Positions 37,701-45,634 of a stretch of 64,000 bases of DNA are shown in pieces. Below the pieces are notes generated by a model. That model made no database searches and was not told the origin of the DNA. It worked only from the letters and a program-made list of their open reading frames with translations. Positions within the stretch are counted from its first letter, which is position 1. Every line of letters starts with the position of its first letter. The position numbers were made by a program, and so were the translations under genes. Where the stretch lies: positions 124,001 through 188,000 of the forward strand of contig JADKDZ010000002.1 of assembly GCA_016718265.1 (NCBI GenBank). Direction: 5' to 3'. The DNA comes from Uliginosibacterium sp. (GTDB lineage Bacteria; Pseudomonadota; Gammaproteobacteria; Burkholderiales; Rhodocyclaceae).

Positions 37701-37717
37701 GGTGGTGTGGCCGTGCG

Positions 37718-38378
37718 TTAGTGCAGTTTGTTGATCTCAAGCAGCGCCATTGCTTCTTCTGGAGAGAAGCGATACACGTGGTTCGACAGATCGAAATATC
37801 TCATTCTCCTTGAGCGTTTGAGCCAGTAGCGTGATCCGGTTCCATCCGTCGGGGTCTTTCTGGTCCGCGTCAGGCAGCTTCTGAAGAAGCAAACCGGCCG
37901 CAGTATTTTCGTCTGCGACTAACAAGAGGGCCGTCGACTGCTGCTCCGAGCGCGTCAAGTAGCTCTGGAATACTTCTGCAAGTGTTGAACCTTCTATGGG
38001 TACGTAGCTCTGGTACGGCTGGGGAGCGTCCGGGGTGTCCAGGCTCATCAGGAGCTTGCCATCACCCAGGAGGTCTCCAATCGCGGAAGAGGTTGCAGCC
38101 CCATATTTCGCGAAGCCTCGGACGTTGAGTGCTTCGTTGCAGTCCACGACCAGTAATGGGACGCTGCCGGTGCCGCTGAGTTGAAAAGTCAGCCGGCCCG
38201 GTTGTTTGAGACTTGCAGCGATGAGGACGGATATTGCGCACATCTGGCCGACGAGGGTGCCGACCTGTGCCGGGTAGTTCCGCTGCGCCTGGATAGCCTT
38301 CCACGTATCGCCAAGCTGAACAATCGAACCCCGGATATCCAGTGCTTCAAACAAAAATACAGAAATCGAATCACGCAT
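37718..38378 (-). pseudogene. hslO: Hsp33 (HslO) redox chaperone with destroyed C-terminal switch
   Basis: Hsp33 holds unfolding proteins under oxidative stress; its C-terminal zinc site (CxC...CxxC) is the switch. The N-terminal 190 residues (from the ATG at 38378) match the family through TLLAQTLKE. Then about 50 residues, including CxC, are absent. The open frame ends in non-homologous residues at 37737. In the next frame (37804-37718) a tail reads FDLSNHVYRFSPEEAMALL, which looks like the family's last segment (CxxCNHxYxF) with both Cys replaced. So there is an internal deletion plus frameshift: either a decaying gene or a sequence error. Last gene of the yggS operon. Confidence 0.8.
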
Positions 38379-38727
38379 CTTCATCCCCAAAAATCGACAG
38401 GTACGCGGCTTGGTCAAAGCCGATCACAAAGGCCTTGCCTGATTCCAGTATGGGGCGCTTGATCAAACTGGGGTGCGCGAGCATCAGTTGGCATGCCGAT
38501 TCACTGTTAAGCCCTAGTTTGTCTGACTCTGGCAGTTTGCGCCACGTGGTGCCTTTGCTATTGATGAGCTGCTGCCACGACGCCCGACCCAGCCACTCCT
38601 CAAGCAGCTGGCGTGACGGTGGGGACTTCTTGAAGTCTATGAATGTGTAAGACTGTCTGCGCGCGTCAAACCATGAGAATGCCTTTCTCATGGTGTCGCA
38701 GTTCTTGATTCCATATATCGTAGTCAT
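38371..38727 (-). CDS. ArsC/Spx-family protein (YffB-like)
   Basis: Thioredoxin-fold protein of the ArsC/Spx family, 118 residues from the ATG at 38727; another ATG lies six bases upstream. MTTIYGIKNCDTMRKAF carries the single N-terminal Cys, and KRPILESGKAFVIGFD is the family C-terminal motif. YffB-type members lack proven arsenate reductase activity. Its stop overlaps the start of hslO. Confidence 0.9.
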   Translation of the reverse strand: MTTIYGIKNCDTMRKAFSWFDARRQSYTFIDFKKSPPSRQLLEEWLGRASWQQLINSKGTTWRKLPESDKLGLNSESACQLMLAHPSLIKRPILESGKAFVIGFDQAAYLSIFGDEDA

Positions 38728-38797
38728 TGCCATGTCGACAGGCTCGCGATGGTGCATGTGGCTAAGAACTTCAGTCGCCACGAAGTCAGCGTCTGAT

Positions 38798-39100
38798 TTA
38801 CTGAAGGCCTGCATGCGATTTGAGTGCCAAGAGTGATTGTTCGGAAACCTGATCTATTCGAACCAGCTTGTTGCGCGATGTTTCCCCGAGAATCAAGTGA
38901 ACCGTCTTTCTTGGGACCCCAAAGTAATCCGCGAGGAAGGCTATCAGGCATGCATTTGCTTTACCGTCTACCGGCGGAGCAGCCAGGCGAAGTTTGATAG
39001 CGTTGCCATGAGTGCCCGAGATTTCTGTTCGCTTGGCGCCTGGTTGAACGTGGAAATTCAGCAGTACGGCGCCGTCGTTCGTCTTGCGTATGGCATCCAT
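38798..39100 (-). CDS. DUF167-family protein (YggU)
   Basis: Small conserved protein of unknown function, 100 residues. Family pattern: NFHVQPGAKRTEI, LRLAAPPVDGKANACLIAFLA and GETSRNKLVRI. It starts within the yggT stop and belongs to the conserved yggS-proC-yggT-yggU cluster. Confidence 0.92.
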   Translation of the reverse strand: MDAIRKTNDGAVLLNFHVQPGAKRTEISGTHGNAIKLRLAAPPVDGKANACLIAFLADYFGVPRKTVHLILGETSRNKLVRIDQVSEQSLLALKSHAGLQ

Positions 39101-39675
39101 CAGCTAAAAAGGATCGGGCGAAATTCGGCTGAGAGTCTTTGCAATACGAACAGCACGACCTGAATGATCAGCAGCAGGACCAGCGGAGACAGGTCTATCC
39201 CTGACACTGGCGGCAGGATTCGTTGAAATGGACGCAATAAGGGTCTCGTCAGTTGGTTAAGCATTGGCGTGATCGGGGCGTAGGGATTTACCCAAGACAG
39301 CACGGCGCCAAGAATAACCACGCCCATCACCAGCATGAGCGCTGAAGACAGGAGTTCCAGTGCGCCAACAATGCAGCCGCCAGCGAGTAATGCAAGTGGT
39401 GAGCCAAACGGCAGATTGCTCAGTAAGGCGATCGATATCGCGAGTGCGGACTGTATCAGCCAGGCCGGGACGAGCGACGCAAAGTCAATTGCCGCCACGA
39501 TTGGGAGCAGTCGCTGGAAAGGGCGCACCGCCCAACTGGTCGTGACAAGGACAAACTGCCCGAACTGACCGATGAACGATATGCGCATGTAGCGCATGAA
39601 CGCACGCACCAGCAGCAGCATCGTGAAAAATCCGGCGATCATCTGAAGTACGAGTACCACTGCTCCGATAAGCAT
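39100..39675 (-). CDS. YggT-family membrane protein
   Basis: Integral membrane protein, 191 residues, with two YggT repeats (about 1-90 and 100-190), each with two membrane helices and an FxRxxxP-type turn (AVRPFQRLLPIVAAIDFASL, LLRPFQRILPPVSGIDLSPL). Linked to envelope or osmotic functions in other organisms but not assigned. Eleven bases after proC. Confidence 0.9.
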   Translation of the reverse strand: MLIGAVVLVLQMIAGFFTMLLLVRAFMRYMRISFIGQFGQFVLVTTSWAVRPFQRLLPIVAAIDFASLVPAWLIQSALAISIALLSNLPFGSPLALLAGGCIVGALELLSSALMLVMGVVILGAVLSWVNPYAPITPMLNQLTRPLLRPFQRILPPVSGIDLSPLVLLLIIQVVLFVLQRLSAEFRPILFS

Positions 39676-39686
39676 TTTCTCTCCCC

Positions 39687-40505
39687 TCAGGCCCGGGGTT
39701 GTCCGAGTATGTCTCCCAATTCTCGCCCTCGCTTGGCCGCTGCCTGCAGCGCACGCGAAATCACTGCAGGGAACTCATCTGCAGCCAGGCTCTTAAGCGC
39801 CGCTTCGGTCGTGCCGCCTTTTGAGGTGACGCGCTCACGCAACACCGCGGGTGTCTCGTCGCTCTGTGCCGCGAGCGCAGAAGCGCCCGCCAAGGTCTCA
39901 ATGGCGAGTTTCCGACTATTGTCGGGCGTGAGCCCCAGGGCTTCGCCTGCAGACTGCAGCGCCTCAATGAAGTAGAACACGTATGCGGGTCCGCTGCCTG
40001 ACAGCGCCGTCACGGCATCAATCAGCGCTTCTTGTTCGACCCACACGCTGCAGCCAACGGCATTCAGAATCGTTTCTGCGTAGCGTTTGTGTTCTGCCAA
40101 CACAGTCTCATGGGCGAACATTCCGGTGACGCCTCTGCCAATGAGCGCCGGCGTATTCGGCATTGCGCGTACCAGTTTGGTGTGCCCGCCAAGCCAAAGG
40201 CTCAGATCGTGCAGCCTCAGTCCAGCCGCGATGCTGATGACGAGCTGTTGCCCCAGGCGGCCCGCCAGCGGCGCGAGCCCCTCCTGCATCTGCTGGGGCT
40301 TGATCGCCAGCAGCAGCACATCGCAGTCCAGCGCAGCCTCGTCGACACTTGCACGGGCGTCGACGCCGAAATCCTGTCTCAGCCGTTCTCTGCCGGCCTC
40401 CAGTAATTCAACCACCTTAATTTCGTTTGCCGAAAAACCTTGCTTGAGCAAGCCGCCGATAAGCGCGCTTGCCATGTTGCCACCACCCAGGAATGTGATT
40501 TTCAT
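39687..40505 (-). CDS. proC: ProC, pyrroline-5-carboxylate reductase
   Basis: Last step of proline synthesis. 272 residues with the Rossmann motif FLGGGNMASALIGGLL, AIKPQQM, VRAMPNTPALIGRGVTG, and the C-terminal signature ALSGSGPAYVFYFIEAL and TSKGGTTEAALK. The enzyme is complete. Part of the minus-strand cluster led by yggS. Confidence 0.97.
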   Translation of the reverse strand: MKITFLGGGNMASALIGGLLKQGFSANEIKVVELLEAGRERLRQDFGVDARASVDEAALDCDVLLLAIKPQQMQEGLAPLAGRLGQQLVISIAAGLRLHDLSLWLGGHTKLVRAMPNTPALIGRGVTGMFAHETVLAEHKRYAETILNAVGCSVWVEQEALIDAVTALSGSGPAYVFYFIEALQSAGEALGLTPDNSRKLAIETLAGASALAAQSDETPAVLRERVTSKGGTTEAALKSLAADEFPAVISRALQAAAKRGRELGDILGQPRA

Positions 40506-40558
40506 CGTTTCGAACTAGAGAAAAATTGGAATGAATTCAGTACGATACAGCGTCGAGC

Positions 40559-41251
40559 CTAATTGTTTCCGCGTTTGCCAAAGATGGCCGATCCGACGCG
40601 CACCATTGTCGCCCCTTCTTCGATCGCGATGGTCATATCGCCGGACATTCCCATTGATAGCGCATCCATCGACAACTTGTGTTCCAAGTTGAGCTGGGTT
40701 TGCAGCTTGGCCATGGTCCGAAAGCGCTCCCGCAGAAGCTGCATGTCCTGGGTTGGTTCTGGGATGCACATCAATCCGCGTAAGTGAATCCCGTCAAGTG
40801 ACTTGATCGCTGCGGCCAGTTGAGGGACATCAGCAGGCAACACGCCACTTTTGCTCGCTTCTCCGCTCACATTGACCTGGATGCAAACGTTGAGCGGCGG
40901 CATTGACGTGGGGCGCTGGGCTGCCAGTCGCTGTGCGATTTTGACGCGGTCTATCGTGTGTACCCAGTGAAATGCGCTGGCGATTTGTGCCGTCTTGTTA
41001 CTCTGGATGGGGCCGATAAAGTGCCAGGTCAGAGGTAGATCGGCGAGCGACGCAATCTTTTCCGAGGCTTCCTGCAGGTAATTCTCGCCAAAATCCTGCT
41101 GTCCGGCTGCATGGGCTTCTCTGATTGCATCGCTCGACCACGTTTTTGAGACCGCTACCAAGGTGACTTCACCCCTCCGTCGGTCGGAATGGCGTATCGT
41201 CGCGTCCACAAGGGCACGAACCTCCTTCAGATTAGCGGCTATCCCCGTCAT
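40559..41251 (-). CDS. YggS, PLP-homeostasis protein
   Basis: Binds pyridoxal phosphate without known enzymatic turnover and affects vitamin B6 balance. 230 residues, fold-type III barrel with the PLP Lys in LVAVSKTWSSD (about residue 36), GENYLQEA, WHFIGPIQSNK and SMGMSGDMTIAIEEG. First gene of the proC cluster; divergent from pilT, an arrangement conserved in many proteobacteria. Confidence 0.96.
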   Translation of the reverse strand: MTGIAANLKEVRALVDATIRHSDRRRGEVTLVAVSKTWSSDAIREAHAAGQQDFGENYLQEASEKIASLADLPLTWHFIGPIQSNKTAQIASAFHWVHTIDRVKIAQRLAAQRPTSMPPLNVCIQVNVSGEASKSGVLPADVPQLAAAIKSLDGIHLRGLMCIPEPTQDMQLLRERFRTMAKLQTQLNLEHKLSMDALSMGMSGDMTIAIEEGATMVRVGSAIFGKRGNN

Positions 41252-41344
41252 ATAATCTTTCGTCTTATAGTTTGCAGCCCAATGCGGCCGATTATATCAG
41301 CCGTGCTGTGATAGCCCGTTTAGCTTTCAGGGAACGATACATCC
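41249..41344. promoter_or_regulatory. Divergent promoter region yggS/pilT
   Basis: A TATAAT on the plus strand at 41251-41256 and one on the minus strand (41296-41291) could be -10 elements for pilT and yggS. Neither has a convincing -35 at 17 bases, so the calls are weak. Confidence 0.35.
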
Positions 41345-42391
41345 ATGGAAATCACCGAACTGCTTGCGTTTTCAGTCAAAAACAAGGCCTCCGACTTGCA
41401 CTTGTCTTCCGGCCTTCCTCCGATGATTCGCGTCAATGGGGACGTGCGCCGCATCAACCTGCCGCCCCTGGAGCACAAGGAAGTCCACGCCATGGTGTAC
41501 GACATCATGAATGATGGTCAGCGGAAGCAGTACGAAGAGTTCCTGGAGTGCGACTTTTCTTTTGCAGTGCCCAATTTGGCGCGATTCCGTGTCAACGCCT
41601 TTGTTCAAGAACGCGGGGCCAGTGCCGTTTTCCGGACAATTCCATCCAAGGTGTTGTCGCTGGAAGACTTGAATTGCCCGAAGATTTTTAAAGATGTCTC
41701 CGATCAACCACGGGGGATCGTGCTGGTCACCGGGCCAACGGGCTCGGGTAAGTCGACGACGCTGGCGGCGATGGTCGACTATGTCAATGAAAACCAGTAC
41801 GCGCACATTCTGACGATCGAGGATCCGATCGAATTCGTGCACCAGAGCAAGCGTTGCCTGATCAACCAGCGCGAAGTCCACCGCGATACGCACTCCTTCT
41901 CCAATGCGCTGCGCTCGGCACTGCGGGAAGACCCGGACGTTATTCTGGTCGGCGAGTTGCGCGACCTGGAGACAATTCGTCTCGCCATGACTGCTGCTGA
42001 AACGGGGCACTTGGTGTTTGGCACACTCCACACCTCGTCAGCGGCAAAAACGGTGGACCGCGTGGTCGACGTCTTCCCGGCCGAAGAGAAAGAAATGATC
42101 CGCGCCATGCTTTCAGAGTCGTTACGTGCGGTGATCTCGCAAACGCTGCTGAAGACCAAGGACGGGCAGGGACGGGTGGCTGCGCACGAGATCATGATCG
42201 GCACGCCTGCCATCCGGAACTTGATTCGCGAAAACAAAGTCGCGCAGATGTACTCGTCCATCCAGACCGGACAGCAGTTCGGGATGCAAACGCTTGACCA
42301 ATGTCTGCAGGATCTGGTCAGGCGCAACATCATCGCGCCGTCTGAAGCCAGAGTCAGGGCGGCGAACAAAGACCTCTTCCCGGGTGGTTGA
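41345..42391 (+). CDS. pilT: PilT, type IV pilus retraction ATPase
   Basis: Hexameric motor that depolymerises pili and powers twitching. 348 residues with the N-terminal PAS-like domain (KNKASDLHLSSGLPP), Walker A GPTGSGKS, Asp box TIEDPIEFVH, Walker B DPDVILVGELRD, His box TGHLVFGTLHTSSA and the C-terminal AIRNLIRENK motif essential for retraction. No tetracysteine motif. pilU follows. Confidence 0.97.
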   Translation: MEITELLAFSVKNKASDLHLSSGLPPMIRVNGDVRRINLPPLEHKEVHAMVYDIMNDGQRKQYEEFLECDFSFAVPNLARFRVNAFVQERGASAVFRTIPSKVLSLEDLNCPKIFKDVSDQPRGIVLVTGPTGSGKSTTLAAMVDYVNENQYAHILTIEDPIEFVHQSKRCLINQREVHRDTHSFSNALRSALREDPDVILVGELRDLETIRLAMTAAETGHLVFGTLHTSSAAKTVDRVVDVFPAEEKEMIRAMLSESLRAVISQTLLKTKDGQGRVAAHEIMIGTPAIRNLIRENKVAQMYSSIQTGQQFGMQTLDQCLQDLVRRNIIAPSEARVRAANKDLFPGG

Positions 42392-42475
42392 TCGATAGTC
42401 AGGCTGCCGCAGGGCGGCCCATAGCGGATCAAACTCAAACGACAGGGTGGATTGCTCGCCCGAACTGGAATAAAT

Positions 42476-43609
42476 ATGGAACGCGATCAGGCAGTCAAAT
42501 TCGTTCAGGATCTCCTCAAGCTGATGATCAGCAAAAAGGGTTCAGACTTGTTCATCACCGCGGGGTTTCCGCCAGCGATCAAGATCGACGGCCGTATCGT
42601 GCCGCAGTCGAATCAGATCTTGACGATGCAGCACACGCAGGAAATTGCTCGCGCGGTGATGAACGACAAGCAGGCCGCGGAGTTTGAGTCGTCGAAGGAA
42701 TGTAACTTCGCCATCTCCCCGGCGGGGATTGGCCGATTCCGGATGAACGCATTTGTTCAGCAAGGGCGGATCGGCCTGGTCGCACGGACCATTGCGCAGA
42801 GAATCCCAACGATCGAAGAGCTGGGCTTGCCCGCGATCATTCGTGATGTGGGCATGACGAAGCGCGGTCTGGTGATCTTTGTAGGTGGCACCGGAACCGG
42901 TAAGACCACCTCGCTGGCTTCGATGCTGGACTACCGTAACGAGAACAGCTACGGCCACATCATCACCCTCGAAGATCCGATCGAATTTGTCCACACGCAC
43001 AGAAACTGCGTTGTCACCCAGCGGGAAATCGGCCTTGATACTGACAGCTGGGAGGCAGGGCTCAAGAACACCCTGCGTCAAGCGCCGGATGTCATCCTGA
43101 TGGGCGAAATTCGCGATCGTCAAACGATGGATTACGCCGTTGCGTTTGCCGAGACGGGTCACCTTTGTCTGGCCACGCTGCACGCCAACAGCGCCAACCA
43201 GGCGATCGACCGGATCATCAACTTCTTCCCGGAAGAGCGCCGCGCGCAGCTGCTGATGGACCTCTCGCTCAACCTGCGGGCGCTGATATCCCAGCGATTG
43301 TTGCCTCGCAAGAACAGCAAAGGCCGGATCGCAGCGGTGGAGATCATGCTGAACTCTCCGCTGATCTCCGACCTGATTTTCCGTGGCGAGGTGCACGAGA
43401 TCAAAGAGGTGATGAAGCGCTCCAGAGAGCTCGGCATGCAGACCTTCGACCAGGCCCTTTTCGATCTTTACGAAGCCGAGCTGATCACGTTCGAAGACGC
43501 ATTGCGCAATGCCGATTCCGTCAACGATTTGCGCCTGCAGATCAAACTGAACAGCAAACATGCTGACCGTGATTTGCTCGCCGGCGTGCAAAATCTCGAC
43601 ATTCTGTGA
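42476..43609 (+). CDS. pilU: PilU, PilT-dependent retraction ATPase
   Basis: Second retraction motor, which adds force to PilT. 377 residues from the ATG at 42476 (MERDQAVKFVQDLL); an in-frame TTG at 42452 is unlikely. Walker A is GGTGTGKT, with LEDPIEFVHTH, APDVILMGEIRD and TGHLCLATLHANSA. The PilT C-terminal AIRNLIRE is replaced by LISDLIFRGEVHEIKEVM, and there is a longer C-terminal extension, as expected for PilU. Confidence 0.96.
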   Translation: MERDQAVKFVQDLLKLMISKKGSDLFITAGFPPAIKIDGRIVPQSNQILTMQHTQEIARAVMNDKQAAEFESSKECNFAISPAGIGRFRMNAFVQQGRIGLVARTIAQRIPTIEELGLPAIIRDVGMTKRGLVIFVGGTGTGKTTSLASMLDYRNENSYGHIITLEDPIEFVHTHRNCVVTQREIGLDTDSWEAGLKNTLRQAPDVILMGEIRDRQTMDYAVAFAETGHLCLATLHANSANQAIDRIINFFPEERRAQLLMDLSLNLRALISQRLLPRKNSKGRIAAVEIMLNSPLISDLIFRGEVHEIKEVMKRSRELGMQTFDQALFDLYEAELITFEDALRNADSVNDLRLQIKLNSKHADRDLLAGVQNLDIL

Positions 43610-43639
43610 AATGTACGCGCGCTTTGTGGCATGCCCTTG

Positions 43640-43669
43640 TTCACAAAATTAGCGACGTTGTGGTACATT
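43640..43669 (+). promoter_or_regulatory. Putative sigma70 promoter of tRNA-Ser
   Basis: TTCACA (43640-43645), 18-base spacer, TACATT (43664-43669) preceded by TGG. The tRNA begins 13 bases later, a fitting distance. Confidence 0.5.
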
Positions 43670-43681
43670 TGACAGTCTTAA

Positions 43682-43772
43682 GGAGAGGTGGATGAGCGGT
43701 TTAAGTCGCACGCCTGGAAAGCGTGTTTAGGGTAATACCCTAACGCGGGTTCGAATCCCGCCCTCTCCGCCA
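43682..43772 (+). tRNA. tRNA-Ser (anticodon GGA)
   Basis: Class II tRNA of 91 bases including encoded CCA. Acceptor arms GGAGAGG and CCTCTCC; anticodon stem CACGC/GCGTG with loop CTGGAAA, anticodon GGA; long variable arm (TTAGGGTAATACCCTAA); T-arm CGGGTTCGAATCCCG. Reads UCC and UCU. Confidence 0.97.
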
Positions 43773-43786
43773 GAACTCATGAAAAC

Positions 43787-43810
43787 AAGCGCCTTCCCGG
43801 GCGCTTTTTT
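43787..43810 (+). terminator. Intrinsic terminator after tRNA-Ser
   Basis: Stem AAGCGCC / GGCGCTT (43787-43793 with 43800-43806), loop TTCCCG, T run 43805-43810. It shows that an in-frame ATG at 43779 cannot be the start of the next gene. Confidence 0.87.
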
Positions 43811-43895
43811 CGTTCACGCGTCCGCTGCGGTGGCGGCAGCGCCACGCGCTTGTGGCAAGCTTCCTGCCAAGATCAGCAACGAACCGGAGCAGCAC

Positions 43896-45155
43896 GTGGC
43901 GGGGTGGCGATTTCTAGTGATTTTTGGCACGGGGCTCTTCCTCGCCGGCTGCAGCAATCTGGCGTACTACGGCGCGGCCGCGCGTGGTCAGCTGGATCTA
44001 TGGTGGCGTGCGCGCCCGGTCGAGGCCGTGCTGGCCGATCCTGCTACGCCCCCCGCGCTGCAGGCTCGCCTCGCGCAGAGCCAGGCGGCGCGCCGCTTTG
44101 CGGTCGATGTGCTCGCGCTGCCCGATAACGCCAGCTATCGCCGCTATGCTGATCTGGAGCGCCCGTATGCCGTGTGGAACGTGATCGCCACGCCGCCCGA
44201 CAGCCTGACCCCTTGGCCTTTCTGCCCACCCCTGATCGGTTGTCTGCCCTACCAGGGCTTCTTTTCGCGCGAGGCCGCCGAGCAGCACGCGGCCGAACTG
44301 CGCGCACAAGGGCTGGAGGCGCTGGTCTACGGCGTGGCCGCCTATTCCACGCTGGGCTGGTTTGCCGACCCGTTGCTCAACACCTTTCTGTACAACACGG
44401 ATGCCGAGCTGGCCGGGCTGATCTTCCACGAGCTGAGCCACCAGCAGGTCTTTGTGGAAGGCGATGTCGCGTTCAATGAATCGCTCGCCAGCTTCGTCGA
44501 AGAAGCCGGCACCCGCCAATGGCTGCTGAGTCAGCCGCAGGGCGAAGCGGCGCTGGCCACCTGGCAGACCCGCCGTGCCCGGTTCGCGACGACCAATGCC
44601 AGCGTTCTGGCTGCGCGGGCAGACCTCGAACAGCTCTACGCCGCTCGCCCGGCGGACTGGCCCGCGCGCAAGACCGAGCGCCTCGCACAGCTGCGGGCCG
44701 AGCTCGAAACCCTGTGGCGACGCCATGGGCTGGAACCCCGCGGCTTCTGGTTCGATACGCCGCTCGCCAATCCGCAGCTCAGCCTCGTCGCCACCTACCA
44801 TGCGCTGGTGCCCGGCTGGCAGCGCCTGTTCGACGCGCAGTCCGCGTCCTGGCCCGGCTTCTGGCAAGCCGCACGGCAGCTCGCCAAACTCCCCGCCGAC
44901 ACGCGCCTGGCCTGCCTGCGTGGCGAGCAAACTGCCTCTGATCTCCGCGCAGAAACCTGCCCGCAAAGCCGCTCGGGACGGGCCTCTGCAAGCAGCCCCG
45001 CCTGTCATGCCCGCCTGACGGCGCTTCTGGCAGGGGGTGCTTGCAGAGGAAGGCGGGGCAAGGCTTTCCAGAGGGCTTATTTCCAGCGGAGTTCCTCCTT
45101 GAGCGGAATGCCGTCTTCGATCGGGCCGCCGGTGACTGTGTCGGGTTTCACCTGA
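43896..45155 (+). CDS. Predicted aminopeptidase lipoprotein (COG4324-like)
   Basis: Zinc metallopeptidase-like lipoprotein. The GTG at 43896 has GGAG upstream and gives a lipoprotein signal ending FLAGC. HExxH is visible in FHELSHQQVF, followed by a Glu ligand candidate in FNESLASFVEE. Family members I know of are about 340-370 residues; here 419, with the last 60 or so (Ser/Arg/Cys-rich, after DTRLACLRGE) unlike the family and overlapping the convergent cupin gene by 79 bases. A missed stop or frameshift near 44940 is possible. GC-ending codons dominate more than in pilT. Confidence 0.82.
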   Translation: MAGWRFLVIFGTGLFLAGCSNLAYYGAAARGQLDLWWRARPVEAVLADPATPPALQARLAQSQAARRFAVDVLALPDNASYRRYADLERPYAVWNVIATPPDSLTPWPFCPPLIGCLPYQGFFSREAAEQHAAELRAQGLEALVYGVAAYSTLGWFADPLLNTFLYNTDAELAGLIFHELSHQQVFVEGDVAFNESLASFVEEAGTRQWLLSQPQGEAALATWQTRRARFATTNASVLAARADLEQLYAARPADWPARKTERLAQLRAELETLWRRHGLEPRGFWFDTPLANPQLSLVATYHALVPGWQRLFDAQSASWPGFWQAARQLAKLPADTRLACLRGEQTASDLRAETCPQSRSGRASASSPACHARLTALLAGGACRGRRGKAFQRAYFQRSSSLSGMPSSIGPPVTVSGFT

Positions 45156-45517
45156 AGCACGAGGAAGTTCAGCGCCGCCTTGCCGGTGTTGCGATAGGCG
45201 CGTGCGCCTTGCGGGGCCACACGCACGACCGAGCCTTCGCGCACCGGGAAGATCGCGCCATCCACCTGGAATTCGCCTTCACCGCCGGTGAAGAGATACA
45301 CCTCCTCATGCTCGCGGTGCGCGTGCAGGAAAGGCATGCCGCCGCCCTCCGGGAAGCTGTTCCACGAGATCTCGACCCCGCTCGCGCCGATCGCCTCGCG
45401 CAGAAAGACCTTGCCGGGCACTTCGAAGCCTTGCGGGCTTACAAACTTGTGGTTCAACAGTTCCGTCTGCGGGCCGATGTCGAGGGCCGTGAAATGGGGG
45501 CCGGAATGTGTCGTCAT
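45077..45517 (-). CDS. Cupin-domain protein
   Basis: 146 residues from the ATG at 45517, which has AAGGAGA upstream; the longer frame to 45565 is unlikely. A single beta-barrel cupin with motif 1 FLHAHREHEEVYLFTGGEGEF, giving two His and Glu metal ligands, and motif 2 PQGARAYRNTGKAALNFL, in which the usual His is not obvious. Substrate unknown. Divergent from the AraC-type regulator, 117 bases between starts, so probably its target. Confidence 0.85.
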   Translation of the reverse strand: MTTHSGPHFTALDIGPQTELLNHKFVSPQGFEVPGKVFLREAIGASGVEISWNSFPEGGGMPFLHAHREHEEVYLFTGGEGEFQVDGAIFPVREGSVVRVAPQGARAYRNTGKAALNFLVLQVKPDTVTGGPIEDGIPLKEELRWK

Positions 45518-45634
45518 GCTGTTCTCCTTGCAGGATGTCCGGCGCGGGATGCGCCGCCGGAACACAGCTTAAGGATTGGCCGGGCGCGTGAAGAGTGGCA
45601 AGATCGCCATTCTTGAAGCTGATATCGCCAAACC

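Noticed and set aside
43779..43896. Start of the aminopeptidase-like gene at the ATG 43779
   Set aside because: That start lies before the tRNA-Ser terminator and gives no signal peptide at the N-terminus; the GTG at 43896 has a ribosome site and yields a proper lipoprotein signal.
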